Below, piece by piece: positions 8,741 to 16,261 of a stretch of DNA of 64,000 nt (positions within the stretch are counted from its first letter, which is position 1; every line of letters begins with the position of its first letter). The stretch is from NCBI RefSeq assembly GCF_017329605.1, contig NZ_JAFMTY010000012.1, forward strand, positions 24,525-88,524, read 5' to 3'. The notes beneath the pieces were generated by a model that was not told where the DNA came from, made no database searches, and worked only from the letters and a program-made list of their open reading frames with translations. This stretch comes from Alicyclobacillus fructus (lineage in GTDB: Bacteria > Bacillota > Bacilli > Alicyclobacillales > Alicyclobacillaceae). The position numbers were made by a program, and so were the translations under genes.

Positions 8741-11386
8741 TCACAGCATCGCGAGCCGTCCATCGGCGCCATCCGCCGAAACCGCGCCCCACGGCCGCGC
8801 GCCGACGCCCTGCAGCGCCTCCTTCAGCGGCGCCAGTTGCTCATAAAACACGCACGCGACGTCCTCTGGGCCGAGCGACCGTATGGCGAGGAGCGCGGCC
8901 TCCCGCTCGTTCAGCACGACGCGCACCGGTTTGTCGGGACAAGCCCGCGAAAGAGAACGGGACAACAGCTGCGCGATCTCGCCAGGCTCTCGCCCGCGCA
9001 GATCGGCGTCCTCCTTGACCACGAACTCGTCAAACCACGGCGCCAGCGCGCGCCCCGCCTCCTCCACGACGTGATCGGCCCGATCCCCTGGCACGCCGAC
9101 GACGCCCACGCGGCGCCTGCAAGGGAGCGCCTGAAGCCATCGCCCGACCTCGCGGAAGCCGGCCGGATTGTGCCCGTAATCGAGCACCACGCGCGCGCCG
9201 TTTGGCAGCACGTAGAGCTCGAGCCGGCCGCTGTTGTGTTCCGGCAAAAAGCTGGCGAGCGCCTTGGCCACCGTCCGCACCGGCAGTCCCGCCGCGCGCA
9301 TGGCGGCCGCCGCCAGCGCGGCGTTTTCGACGTGGAACCGCGCCAGGCCGCCGAGGCAGAGCGGGATTTGGGCCACGGCGACGATGGGTCGCTGCGAACC
9401 GCCCTGCCATTCGTACAAGACGCCGTCCGAGACCACCACGGCCGTCCCGCCCGCCTGGACGTGGCGCGCGACGTGCGGGTTGGTTGGGTTCTGCGACACG
9501 AACACGAGCCGCGCCCGGAAGCGGGGCGCGAGGGCAAGCACGCGCGGATCGTCGGCGTTGAGGACCACCGCCCCGTCGTCGCGGACGCATTCGCCGACCA
9601 GCGCCTTCACGAAGGCGATGTCGTCGATGGATTCAAGCCCGTCCTGGCCGACGTGATCGAGCGACAGATTGGTGAGGACGCCGACGTCCGCCCAGTCATA
9701 CGCCAGCCCGCCGCGCACAATGCCGCCGCGCGCCGTCTCGAGCACGGCGACCTCGACGCGCGGGTGGGAGAGCACGAGCCTGGCGCTCATCGGGCCTGTC
9801 GTGTCCCCGCGGCATACGCACTCACCCCCGATGTAGACCCCTCCCGTGGTCGTCAGCCCCACGACCTTGCCTGCGAGCGAGAAACCGTGCGCCACGAGCC
9901 TCGCCGTCGTGGTCTTGCCGTTGGTGCCCGTGATGGACACGATGGGAATGCGCCCGTCCGATCCCGAGGGAAACAGCGACTCGACGATGGCTTCCGCCGC
10001 GCGGCGGGGCTCGCCGCAGGACGGGTGTTCATGCATCCGGATGCCCGGGCAGGCGTTCACTTCAATGACCGCAAAACCCCCGGTGTCCGCGGACGAGGTG
10101 AGCGAGGGCACGACGAGATCGACGCCGCACACGTCCAGCCCCACAACCTCCGCGGCCCGCTCGGCCACGCGCAGGTAGGAAGGATGCAACTCGTCCGTCA
10201 CGTCGCGGGCCTCGCCGCCCGTCGACAGGTTGGCGCTCTCGCGCAGCGCCACGCGCTGCCCGGCGGCCGGCACCGACTCGGGCGACATGCCCTGGCGCGC
10301 AAGCACCTGCCGCGCGATCTCGTCGATGGCGATCTTCGTCAGCGGCTTCTCGTGGCCCTCGCCGCGGCGCGGATCGCGGTTGACGAGATCGACCAGTTCG
10401 CGGACGGTGTGCTCGCCGTCTCCCTCCACAAAGGCGGGCTCTCGCACGGAGGCGGCGACGGCGCGGCCCTGCACCACCAGCACGCGCACGTTCTCGCCCG
10501 GCACGTACGCTTCGACGATCACGTCATGCGCGTATCGGCGCGCTTCGCGAAACGCCGCGCGCACCTCTTCCTCGGATTCGAGGCGTAAGGAGACGCCCTG
10601 GCCCTGGCGCGCGTCGAGCGGCTTGACCACCGCCGGGCAACCGAGCTTTCGCCACAGGCGGACGGCCTCGTGTTCGTCCGCCGCCACGCCGCCCGGCGGA
10701 ACGGAAAGCGCCGCCTCCTCGAGGAGCTGCTTCGTCAACGCTTTGTCACTCGCGATGTCGGCCGCGACGCACGAGGTCCGATCCGTCAGGGTGGCCTCGA
10801 TACGCTTGCGGTGCACGCCGTAGCCGAGCTCGAGAAAGCTGCCCTGCAGGCGCCGCACCGGAATGTTGCGCCGCCGGCACGCGTCGACGATGGCCTGGGT
10901 GCTTGGGCCCAGGCGGTCGCCTTCGTACAGCCGCGCGATCTCTTGAATCAGAGCGGCGAGATCGGCAGAATGGCGATCTTCGGCGAGCGATGCGACGATG
11001 TCGACGGCGGCCTCGAGCGCCCGGCGCTGGGCGGGGAAGGAGGCGCACTCGATGGCCACGTCGTAGAGGCCCGGACGGCCTGCGTACACGGTCTTGCCGT
11101 AATTCGCCGGGATCCCCGCGAGATGCCCCAACTCAATGGCGACGTGTTCGCAAATATGGCCGAAGTAGGTTCCATCCTCGAGCCGCTCGATGAAGCCGCC
11201 GGGGCGGCCCTTGGCGCAGTGGTGTTGCGAGAGTCCTGGGAAATGATGCAAGAGACGTTCTTGGAATCCGGGGATGTCGGTGCTCTCTTTGCCGGCGTAG
11301 ACGCCGAGGTCCAAGCGGGCCAGAAGAACCGGACGATACGTGAAGATATTCGGCCCTTCGATGAAGCGAATGCGCACGATATTCAT
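8741..11386 (-). CDS. cphA: Cyanophycin synthetase
   Basis: CphA polymerises Asp and Arg into cyanophycin, a non-ribosomal nitrogen-storage polymer, using ATP. The 881-residue product has the CphA1 layout: an N-terminal domain starting with RIRFIEGPNIFTYRPVLLAR, a central ATP-grasp domain (about 215-480, with VVKPLDARQGQGVSLR), and a C-terminal Mur-ligase-like domain with the P-loop ISITGTNGKTTTARL near residue 495. The ATG at 11386 has AAGGAG upstream; a longer in-frame reading starts at 11461 inside cphB and is unlikely. It overlaps the end of cphB by 4 bases (ATGA). Whether it needs a primer cannot be told from sequence. Confidence 0.92.
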   Translation of the reverse strand: MNIVRIRFIEGPNIFTYRPVLLARLDLGVYAGKESTDIPGFQERLLHHFPGLSQHHCAKGRPGGFIERLEDGTYFGHICEHVAIELGHLAGIPANYGKTVYAGRPGLYDVAIECASFPAQRRALEAAVDIVASLAEDRHSADLAALIQEIARLYEGDRLGPSTQAIVDACRRRNIPVRRLQGSFLELGYGVHRKRIEATLTDRTSCVAADIASDKALTKQLLEEAALSVPPGGVAADEHEAVRLWRKLGCPAVVKPLDARQGQGVSLRLESEEEVRAAFREARRYAHDVIVEAYVPGENVRVLVVQGRAVAASVREPAFVEGDGEHTVRELVDLVNRDPRRGEGHEKPLTKIAIDEIARQVLARQGMSPESVPAAGQRVALRESANLSTGGEARDVTDELHPSYLRVAERAAEVVGLDVCGVDLVVPSLTSSADTGGFAVIEVNACPGIRMHEHPSCGEPRRAAEAIVESLFPSGSDGRIPIVSITGTNGKTTTARLVAHGFSLAGKVVGLTTTGGVYIGGECVCRGDTTGPMSARLVLSHPRVEVAVLETARGGIVRGGLAYDWADVGVLTNLSLDHVGQDGLESIDDIAFVKALVGECVRDDGAVVLNADDPRVLALAPRFRARLVFVSQNPTNPHVARHVQAGGTAVVVSDGVLYEWQGGSQRPIVAVAQIPLCLGGLARFHVENAALAAAAMRAAGLPVRTVAKALASFLPEHNSGRLELYVLPNGARVVLDYGHNPAGFREVGRWLQALPCRRRVGVVGVPGDRADHVVEEAGRALAPWFDEFVVKEDADLRGREPGEIAQLLSRSLSRACPDKPVRVVLNEREAALLAIRSLGPEDVACVFYEQLAPLKEALQGVGARPWGAVSADGADGRLAML

Positions 11387-12225
11387 GAGGTTAGCTCCTT
11401 CTGGCGAAGCCAGTGTGGAAAGTCGGGAATGGGCCGGCGCTCGCGCAGCAAATAGCCGCACCCCTCCGGGAGCGTGTGCAGCTTCACGTCACACAGGGCC
11501 AAGGACTCGTCACGGCGGATTTTGTCCAGGTTCGAATAGGTCATTCCACCAGCGTCCACCACGCTCACCGCGCCGCGCCCCATGACTTCAAGCACGCAGC
11601 CGTCGTGCACCACGACAGCCGTATCTTCGTCGATGCCAAGGCCCAAGTGGTGCGGGTATTGCGCGACGGCCGACAACAGCCGCCCGAGCCTGCCCCGCTG
11701 CGCGAAATGCTGGTCGATCACGCAACCATCCAGAAATTCCATGCCAGGCGCCATGCGCACGATGGAAGGGCGAGGATTCGTCTCTCCCTCGCCTTCGACG
11801 ATCATCGTGCTCGACATCATCGAAGCACCTGCGCTTGTGCCGCCGAGCACCGCCCCATTCCGATGCGCCTTGTGCAAAGCCGAATCCACCTTTGTTCCGC
11901 CCAAAAGCTTGGTGATCCGCTCCTGCTCCCCGCCCGTGAAAAAGATGCAGGTCGCCTGCGCGATCATCTGCACGGCGCTGTCGCGGTTCGCGGCCTCGCG
12001 CGTGGACACGTCGAACGTCCGCACGTCGCCCGCGCCGAGGCGGTGAAATACGTCCACATACTCAGCGCCGACCTCAACCGGCGTTTTCGTCGCCACGGTG
12101 ATGACGAGCACGCGCGCGTGCTTGCCGCCGCCGAGATCGAGAAACCGGCGCAGAATGCGGCACTCGCCTGTCTTGTCCTCCGCGCCGCCGATGATGACGA
12201 GAGGTCCTCGCTGCCCCAACCGCAC
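11383..12225 (-). CDS. cphB: Cyanophycinase
   Basis: Cyanophycinase is a serine peptidase of the S51 type that cuts cyanophycin into beta-Asp-Arg dipeptides. The 280-residue product starts with the family pattern GPLVIIGGAEDKTG and carries the nucleophile elbow GGTSAGASMMS near residue 135. Other landmarks are FFTGGEQERITKLL near 95 and DQHFAQRGRLGRL near 180. The start is uncertain: GTG at 12225 lies only 2 bases after GGGAGG, while the in-frame TTG at 12219 has an 8-base gap and may be the true start. It is translationally coupled to cphA, so the polymer's synthesis and breakdown enzymes come from one message. Confidence 0.9.
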   Translation of the reverse strand: MRLGQRGPLVIIGGAEDKTGECRILRRFLDLGGGKHARVLVITVATKTPVEVGAEYVDVFHRLGAGDVRTFDVSTREAANRDSAVQMIAQATCIFFTGGEQERITKLLGGTKVDSALHKAHRNGAVLGGTSAGASMMSSTMIVEGEGETNPRPSIVRMAPGMEFLDGCVIDQHFAQRGRLGRLLSAVAQYPHHLGLGIDEDTAVVVHDGCVLEVMGRGAVSVVDAGGMTYSNLDKIRRDESLALCDVKLHTLPEGCGYLLRERRPIPDFPHWLRQKELTS

Positions 12226-12296
12226 GCCCTCCCAGACATTGGTTAACTCACCTGATACGTTTCCCGAAAGGCGCGGCGCTCATGCGAACGCCATCA

Positions 12297-12325
12297 AAAG
12301 GCGGCCAGGACCTTCCTGGCCGCCT
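12297..12325 (-). terminator. Rho-independent terminator after sspF
   Basis: On the minus strand GGCGGCCAGGA pairs with TCCTGGCCGCC around a 3-base loop and runs into TTTT. It lies directly after the sspF stop and separates sspF from cphB. Confidence 0.8.
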
Positions 12326-12329
12326 TCGG

Positions 12330-12515
12330 TCACCTCTGCCCGGACTTCTCAGCCAACGCTTGCTCCGCGATCTCGATGGCGCGCTTCACCATGTTCCCGG
12401 CGTCGCGCGCTTTGATCCCGCCCCAGCCTTCGCGCTGGACCGTGTCGTAGAACCCGAGCTCTTTGGCCAGTTCCACCTTGAACGCATCTGACATGGTGCT
12501 CCTGCGCCGTGCCAT
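12330..12515 (-). CDS. sspF: Alpha/beta-type small acid-soluble spore protein (SspF-like)
   Basis: These proteins coat and protect DNA in the dormant spore and are degraded by the Gpr protease at germination. The 61-residue product has the conserved blocks [20 protein letters not shown] and [14 protein letters not shown]. The SspF subtype is indicated by its length, the N-terminal [12 protein letters not shown] segment and its position next to veg. SD-like GGGAGGG precedes the ATG. A sigma-G promoter and a strong terminator make it a single-gene unit for late forespore expression. Confidence 0.93.
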   Translation of the reverse strand: MARRRSTMSDAFKVELAKELGFYDTVQREGWGGIKARDAGNMVKRAIEIAEQALAEKSGQR

Positions 12516-12548
12516 GCCAAATCCCTCCCTGGTCAGAGGCGACAGGTT

Positions 12549-12578
12549 TACGATGCGCCGAGGGAGCGCGTTCTATGC
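12549..12578 (-). promoter_or_regulatory. Candidate sigma-G promoter of sspF
   Basis: The minus strand reads GCATA, then 18 bases, then CATCGTA, matching the sigma-G consensus gHATR and CATnnTA. It lies about 35 bases upstream of the sspF start. Forespore (sigma-G) expression is what is known for this gene family. Confidence 0.65.
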
Positions 12579-12613
12579 GACGGCGCTCGAGCAAAGCGCC
12601 ACGGAGCGCACAC

Positions 12614-12640
12614 AAAAAGGGCGAGGCCGAAGCCTCACCC
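12614..12640 (-). terminator. Rho-independent terminator after veg
   Basis: On the minus strand GGGTGAGGC and GCCTCGCCC form a hairpin with a TTCG-type tetraloop, followed by TTTTT. It lies about 70 bases past the veg stop. Confidence 0.85.
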
Positions 12641-12710
12641 GCGTTCGAATTCAGGGTTATTCAAACTCATGAGGCCTGTCCCCGTGCGGACCCCGGCCTG
12701 TCTTCGAGGT

Positions 12711-12986
12711 TCAGTGTTCGACCACGAACTTGGTGGTGTTCCCGTCCTCCTTGCAGAGCATCAGCTCGACGGTCTCGGTCAGCACGTCCGCGTAGCTATA
12801 CGAAACGCGCTCGAACGATCCGTCCGGCGGGTCCAGCTTGACGACGAACACCGACGGATACGTCTCTTCGAGAACCCCGAAGCGCTCGATGGTTTTCCGC
12901 CTGCCTCCGTTTGCACGGAGCAACACGCGTTCACCCACGAGTCCATCCAGACTCTTCTTAATTTCGTGGAGCGCATTCCTGGCCAA
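12711..12986 (-). CDS. veg: Biofilm/sporulation protein Veg
   Basis: Veg is a short, abundantly transcribed protein; in B. subtilis it promotes biofilm formation, with reported effects on SinR. The 91-residue product carries [32 protein letters not shown] and [16 protein letters not shown], all close to B. subtilis Veg. An in-frame ATG at 13013 overlaps the -10 box of the promoter and so cannot be in the mRNA. The TTG at 12986 lies 7 bases after AGAGGTG and aligns with the family N terminus (MAKTLSDIKRSLDG in B. subtilis), so I chose it. Confidence 0.92.
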   Translation of the reverse strand: MARNALHEIKKSLDGLVGERVLLRANGGRRKTIERFGVLEETYPSVFVVKLDPPDGSFERVSYSYADVLTETVELMLCKEDGNTTKFVVEH

Positions 12987-13011
12987 CACACACCACCTCT
13001 TTCCGCGCTTC

Positions 13012-13041
13012 ATTATACCATCGCGCAGAAGGTGGTGTCAA
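13012..13041 (-). promoter_or_regulatory. Strong sigma-A promoter of veg
   Basis: The minus strand has TTGACA (13036-13041), an 18-base spacer and TATAAT (13012-13017), both perfect consensus hexamers. An A/T-rich stretch lies just upstream and could act as an UP element. The veg promoter of B. subtilis is also known to be very strong. Confidence 0.85.
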
Positions 13042-13208
13042 GGAAATTTAATGATTATATCAGCGCATCTTTTTCAGTGTCAATGGGTATTTTACGGGGA
13101 TCCGTGACGAAGTTGCTCGAATGTCCCCCCTGTGATGACCTGCCGGCGAGTGATGAGCCTCAGGCGCCTTCGCCCGCTCAAGCGCCGAAAGCCGCGCTCG
13201 GCCTGATC

Positions 13209-14069
13209 TCAATACATGGACTTCGGCAGGCCGAGGCGATACTTGCCGCGCGACTCCAGGCCCCCGATGCCGTCGGTGCCGGTGTAGGTGGATTTCACGG
13301 CATCGTACAGGTTCACGGTCTCGTGGATGGGAGTGAACGCCACCTTTTCCGCGATGAACACCGGATCGAGCGCGTGGATCATGATCCGCTGCGGAGACGA
13401 GGCGAAATTCGCGCCGGCCTCGATGAGCGCCTCGAAATGCGACTGGCATGCCCCGGCGATGATGACGAGATCGTCCATGTTTCGCACGTATTTGCGGGCG
13501 TTCGCCACCGTTTTGACGAAGTTTTGCGAGTTTCTATAATTCTTGATGTCCGACCAGTCCTTTCCCTTGCGGATGACGCCGTCGTGGCCGGTTATGATCA
13601 GGATGTCCGGCTCATACGTTTCGAGCAGGTGCACGACCTTGCGCGGCATCTCCGATTCGGCCACGTGCTGGCCGACCGCGCGGATCCCGAGTTCCTCGTA
13701 CATGGCGAGGCATTTCTGCAGATAGGCGCCGTCGCCGTCCAGGTGCAGCACCGTGCCGGGGCGCTCGAAAAAATCCGGATTGGCGCGATATCGGGCTTCT
13801 TTCCGCAAAGCGCGCTTTTCCGACTCGTGGGCGCGGCGGGATCGAATGATGCGCAGGCACTCGCCGACGACCTGCGTGCGCATGGCCTCAAACGCGCGCA
13901 GATCTTCTTCGGTGACAGGGGCGAGATCGTCAAAGGGCGCGTCGGCCATCAGCCGCACATCCAACCCCTTCAGGATGGCCGTTTCTGTGCTTTCATCGAG
14001 TTCAACGATCACGAAGCAGATGTCATGGCCGTATGACCGGCGGGTGACGCGGTCTCCGATGTGCCACAC
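13209..14069 (-). CDS. yabG: Sporulation-specific protease YabG
   Basis: YabG is a cysteine-type protease that processes spore coat proteins in the mother cell. The 286-residue product shows MWHIGDRVTRRSYGHDICFV at the N terminus and GHDGVIRKGKDWSDIKNYRN near residue 155. It also has AGACQSHFEALIEAGANF near 205 and the C-terminal IMIHALDPVFIAEK. The start is GTG at 14069, with GGGAGG upstream. It heads the left conserved block; in B. subtilis the next gene upstream is rsmA, which here lies 36 kb away. Confidence 0.93.
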   Translation of the reverse strand: MWHIGDRVTRRSYGHDICFVIVELDESTETAILKGLDVRLMADAPFDDLAPVTEEDLRAFEAMRTQVVGECLRIIRSRRAHESEKRALRKEARYRANPDFFERPGTVLHLDGDGAYLQKCLAMYEELGIRAVGQHVAESEMPRKVVHLLETYEPDILIITGHDGVIRKGKDWSDIKNYRNSQNFVKTVANARKYVRNMDDLVIIAGACQSHFEALIEAGANFASSPQRIMIHALDPVFIAEKVAFTPIHETVNLYDAVKSTYTGTDGIGGLESRGKYRLGLPKSMY

Positions 14070-14100
14070 CGTCCATCGCCTCCCTTGGCGGGCTCTAGAC

Positions 14101-14126
14101 TACGGTATGCGGCACATCGTCCTCGT
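14101..14126 (-). promoter_or_regulatory. Candidate sigma-K promoter of yabG
   Basis: The minus strand has CATACCGTA, matching the sigma-K -10 consensus CATAnnnTA, with an AC dinucleotide 15 bases upstream as expected for the minimal -35. It lies about 32 bases before the GTG start. B. subtilis yabG is a mother-cell sigma-K gene. The short consensus makes chance matches possible. Confidence 0.5.
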
Positions 14127-14143
14127 GATCCCGGGAGGGATGG

Positions 14144-14968
14144 ATGCTGGCAACTGCACGCGACATCACTTGCGTCCTGGCCGCGCGCGACGAGGCGCGC
14201 CGAATCGCGAACGTGCTGCGGCAGGTTGCGCGGGCGGGGGTCATGCGCGTCTCACTGTGCGTGAACGGCGCGACGGATGGCACGCTGGCGGCGGCGCGGA
14301 GGACCGCATCGGAGCTGGAGCTTGAATTGACGGCGACGGAGTTCGCGAAGGCGCTGGGACACGATGCGCCTCGCGCCATTGCGGCGATGGAAGCGTGGCG
14401 GCGCTGGCCTCACGCGCACGGCTTGTTGCTGGTGGACGCAGACTGGCAAGGGAGCTTCGGCCCCATGCTGTCCGATTTCATTCAGGACGCGCTTTGCCAC
14501 CCCGCGTCCATCACGGGCGTCTGCGGCCGCGTGCAGGCGCCCGATCTCGACCGGCTCTGGGAGCGCATCGTGCGCCGCGCAGGCGCCCCGGCGGCGCTTC
14601 GACCGTTTTTGCTCCCGCAGCTCATTCCGCTCTCCACGTTCACGCGGGTTTCGCCCCGCTTCGCCGCGTCGCCTGGGCTGTTCTTCGCCCTCACGCGCCG
14701 CTCTGCCATCGCGTGGCGCGCATACGAAGCCTGGGACGGAAGACTGGTGGGGAACCCCGCGCGCAGCGCGCAGGAACAGGCGCAAGTGCTGGAGATCCTG
14801 CGCGAAGACGCGCGAGCGGCTGAAAGGGCCCTCTTCGGCGGCGCAGGCGATCCGCCGCCGCTTTGGCCAGGATTGCGCAATTGGCGAGAGGTCGAGGCGT
14901 GGATGAGTCAAATCCGCGTGGACACCCCGCTCTTGGCCACGGCGCGCGGAGATCAGGACTTGGTGTAG
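14144..14968 (+). CDS. Glycosyltransferase family 2-like protein
   Basis: The 274-residue product looks like a GT-A glycosyltransferase of the family 2 type. It has an N-terminal nucleotide-binding strand DITCVLAARDEARRIANVL, then VNGATDGTLAAA near residue 45, and a DXD-like metal site LLLVDADWQGSFGPML near 98. Acceptor and sugar donor cannot be told. GGAGGG lies 4 bases before the ATG. It begins just upstream of yabG on the other strand and overlaps the end of the convergent YkuK-like gene by 16 bases. It is the first gene of the accessory block. Confidence 0.7.
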   Translation: MLATARDITCVLAARDEARRIANVLRQVARAGVMRVSLCVNGATDGTLAAARRTASELELELTATEFAKALGHDAPRAIAAMEAWRRWPHAHGLLLVDADWQGSFGPMLSDFIQDALCHPASITGVCGRVQAPDLDRLWERIVRRAGAPAALRPFLLPQLIPLSTFTRVSPRFAASPGLFFALTRRSAIAWRAYEAWDGRLVGNPARSAQEQAQVLEILREDARAAERALFGGAGDPPPLWPGLRNWREVEAWMSQIRVDTPLLATARGDQDLV

Positions 14969-15432
14969 CGATCCGCCACCTTGCTCGCCCCGAACGACTC
15001 GGGCTTGATCCGCGCCTCATAGCCGTTGGACTCGATCCACGCGACAATCTCGCGGATCCACTGCTTGGTCTCACCGCCCTCGCCGATGTCGAGGTGGACC
15101 TCGATCTGCCAGTCCTGCCCCGCCTTTTGCAGCCATTCGCTCAACAGCCCGCCCACCTGAAGAGATAACGAGGCCTCCGTAAACATGCGCTGCCTCAGCG
15201 AGTGAATATGCTCGTGATGTTCTTTGTGGACGTAGTAGCGAGCGCCGCGTCCGACGCGGTGCAGGATGACCGCGGTCACGAAGGTCGCGGATCCCGTGTG
15301 CTCGTGTGGCTGCGAATCGGTGCCGATGATCAGGCGAAATCGGTCTTGCGGATGATCTTTCCTCTCCTGGATGACGTCCTCCGCCACCTGCTCCAGGGTG
15401 ACCACGCCGAGCGTCGGGCTGCGAAACAGCAC
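14953..15432 (-). CDS. RNase H-like YkuK family protein
   Basis: This resembles B. subtilis YkuK (DUF458), a small protein with an RNase H-like fold and unknown role, often linked to sporulation or germination gene sets. The 159-residue reading shows LFRSPTLGVVTLEQVAEDV at the start, the strand-forming FRLIIGTDSQ with an acidic residue placed as in RNase H folds, and VHLDIGEGGETKQWI near residue 110. The GTG at 15432 lies 8 bases after GAGGGGG and fits the family N terminus; a longer reading to 15486 has a poorer ribosome site. Confidence 0.75.
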   Translation of the reverse strand: MLFRSPTLGVVTLEQVAEDVIQERKDHPQDRFRLIIGTDSQPHEHTGSATFVTAVILHRVGRGARYYVHKEHHEHIHSLRQRMFTEASLSLQVGGLLSEWLQKAGQDWQIEVHLDIGEGGETKQWIREIVAWIESNGYEARIKPESFGASKVADRYTKS

Positions 15433-15499
15433 GCGCACCGCCCCCTCTCGTTGGCTACGCGGCATCCTCGCCTGCTTCGCGGTCATCTGCCGCAGGATG

Positions 15500-16141
15500 T
15501 CACACGGGCTCAGCTGTGCTGGTCAACGCCCCGCCCTCGTCGACGAGCGCGTTGACCTGGCCGCCGTGACGCGCACCTCCGTCAATTCCGACTTTATCCG
15601 AACCATACCACACGTCATGCGTCCCATGCAGCATCATGCACGGCGTGTGCCCGAACACCACCAGCTTGCCCACGCGGTGCGGGCGCGTATAAAACCGCTC
15701 GCGGATGGTGAGCAGATCCCGCTTGGCCGTCTGCCGCCAGTCCGCCTTCTCAGGGTCGATCCCGGCATGAACGGCCACCCATCGTTCTCCCTCCCATGCG
15801 TAGGGCAGAGCGCGGAGAAACGAGGCGAGCGATGCATCTTCGGCAATGGCGCGGTACAGGGGATCTCGCCTCGGGCCGAGCGGTTTCATCCCTCCGCGCA
15901 TCCAGCGCACCACGGCTTCCTCGTGATTGCCGCGAAGCGCCACGGCGCCGTCCGCGCAGAGTTGTCGGACCCGTCTGAGAACACCAAGGCTGTCCGGCCC
16001 GCCCGAGATATAGTCGCCGATGAGAACCAGTTGGTCTCGATCCGGCCGATAGTCGACGACCTTCAGCAGGCGCGCGAAGGGGCGCAGATGCCCGTGGATG
16101 TCGCTGATGAAAATCGTGCGTCCACGCGCTTGGTCCGGCAC
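15500..16141 (-). CDS. Metallophosphoesterase (protein phosphatase / ApaH-like)
   Basis: This is a calcineurin-like two-metal phosphatase, closest in pattern to PrpE/ApaH-type serine/threonine phosphatases or dinucleoside tetraphosphatases. All five metal-binding blocks are visible: ISDIHGHLRPF, LIGDYISGGPDS, LRGNHEEAVVRW, VAVHAGIDP and VFGHTPCMMLHG. I chose the GTG at 16141 (213 aa) because GGGAGGG precedes it and the catalytic domain begins right after. An ATG at 16207 would add 22 residues without a ribosome site, and that stretch includes a TATTAT that may be a promoter element. The substrate is unknown. Confidence 0.8.
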   Translation of the reverse strand: MPDQARGRTIFISDIHGHLRPFARLLKVVDYRPDRDQLVLIGDYISGGPDSLGVLRRVRQLCADGAVALRGNHEEAVVRWMRGGMKPLGPRRDPLYRAIAEDASLASFLRALPYAWEGERWVAVHAGIDPEKADWRQTAKRDLLTIRERFYTRPHRVGKLVVFGHTPCMMLHGTHDVWYGSDKVGIDGGARHGGQVNALVDEGGALTSTAEPV

Positions 16142-16261
16142 GGCGATCCCTCCCGAAAACGCTTGCAACCCGCGCTCGCGTTTCACATAATAGAAATTGT
16201 ATTTCATTGTTTAAATCCTTGCCACAGATCACCTGTGAAGCGAGGCTTGGGGGGCTCGCCC

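Noticed and set aside
8837..10588. 583-codon plus-strand frame opposite cphA
   Set aside because: It is Arg/His/Ala-rich with no domain and lies wholly within a well-supported cphA.
13013..13208. Small gene between veg and yabG
   Set aside because: No frame with a ribosome site was found; the region holds the veg promoter, A/T-rich sequence and the yabG 3' flank.
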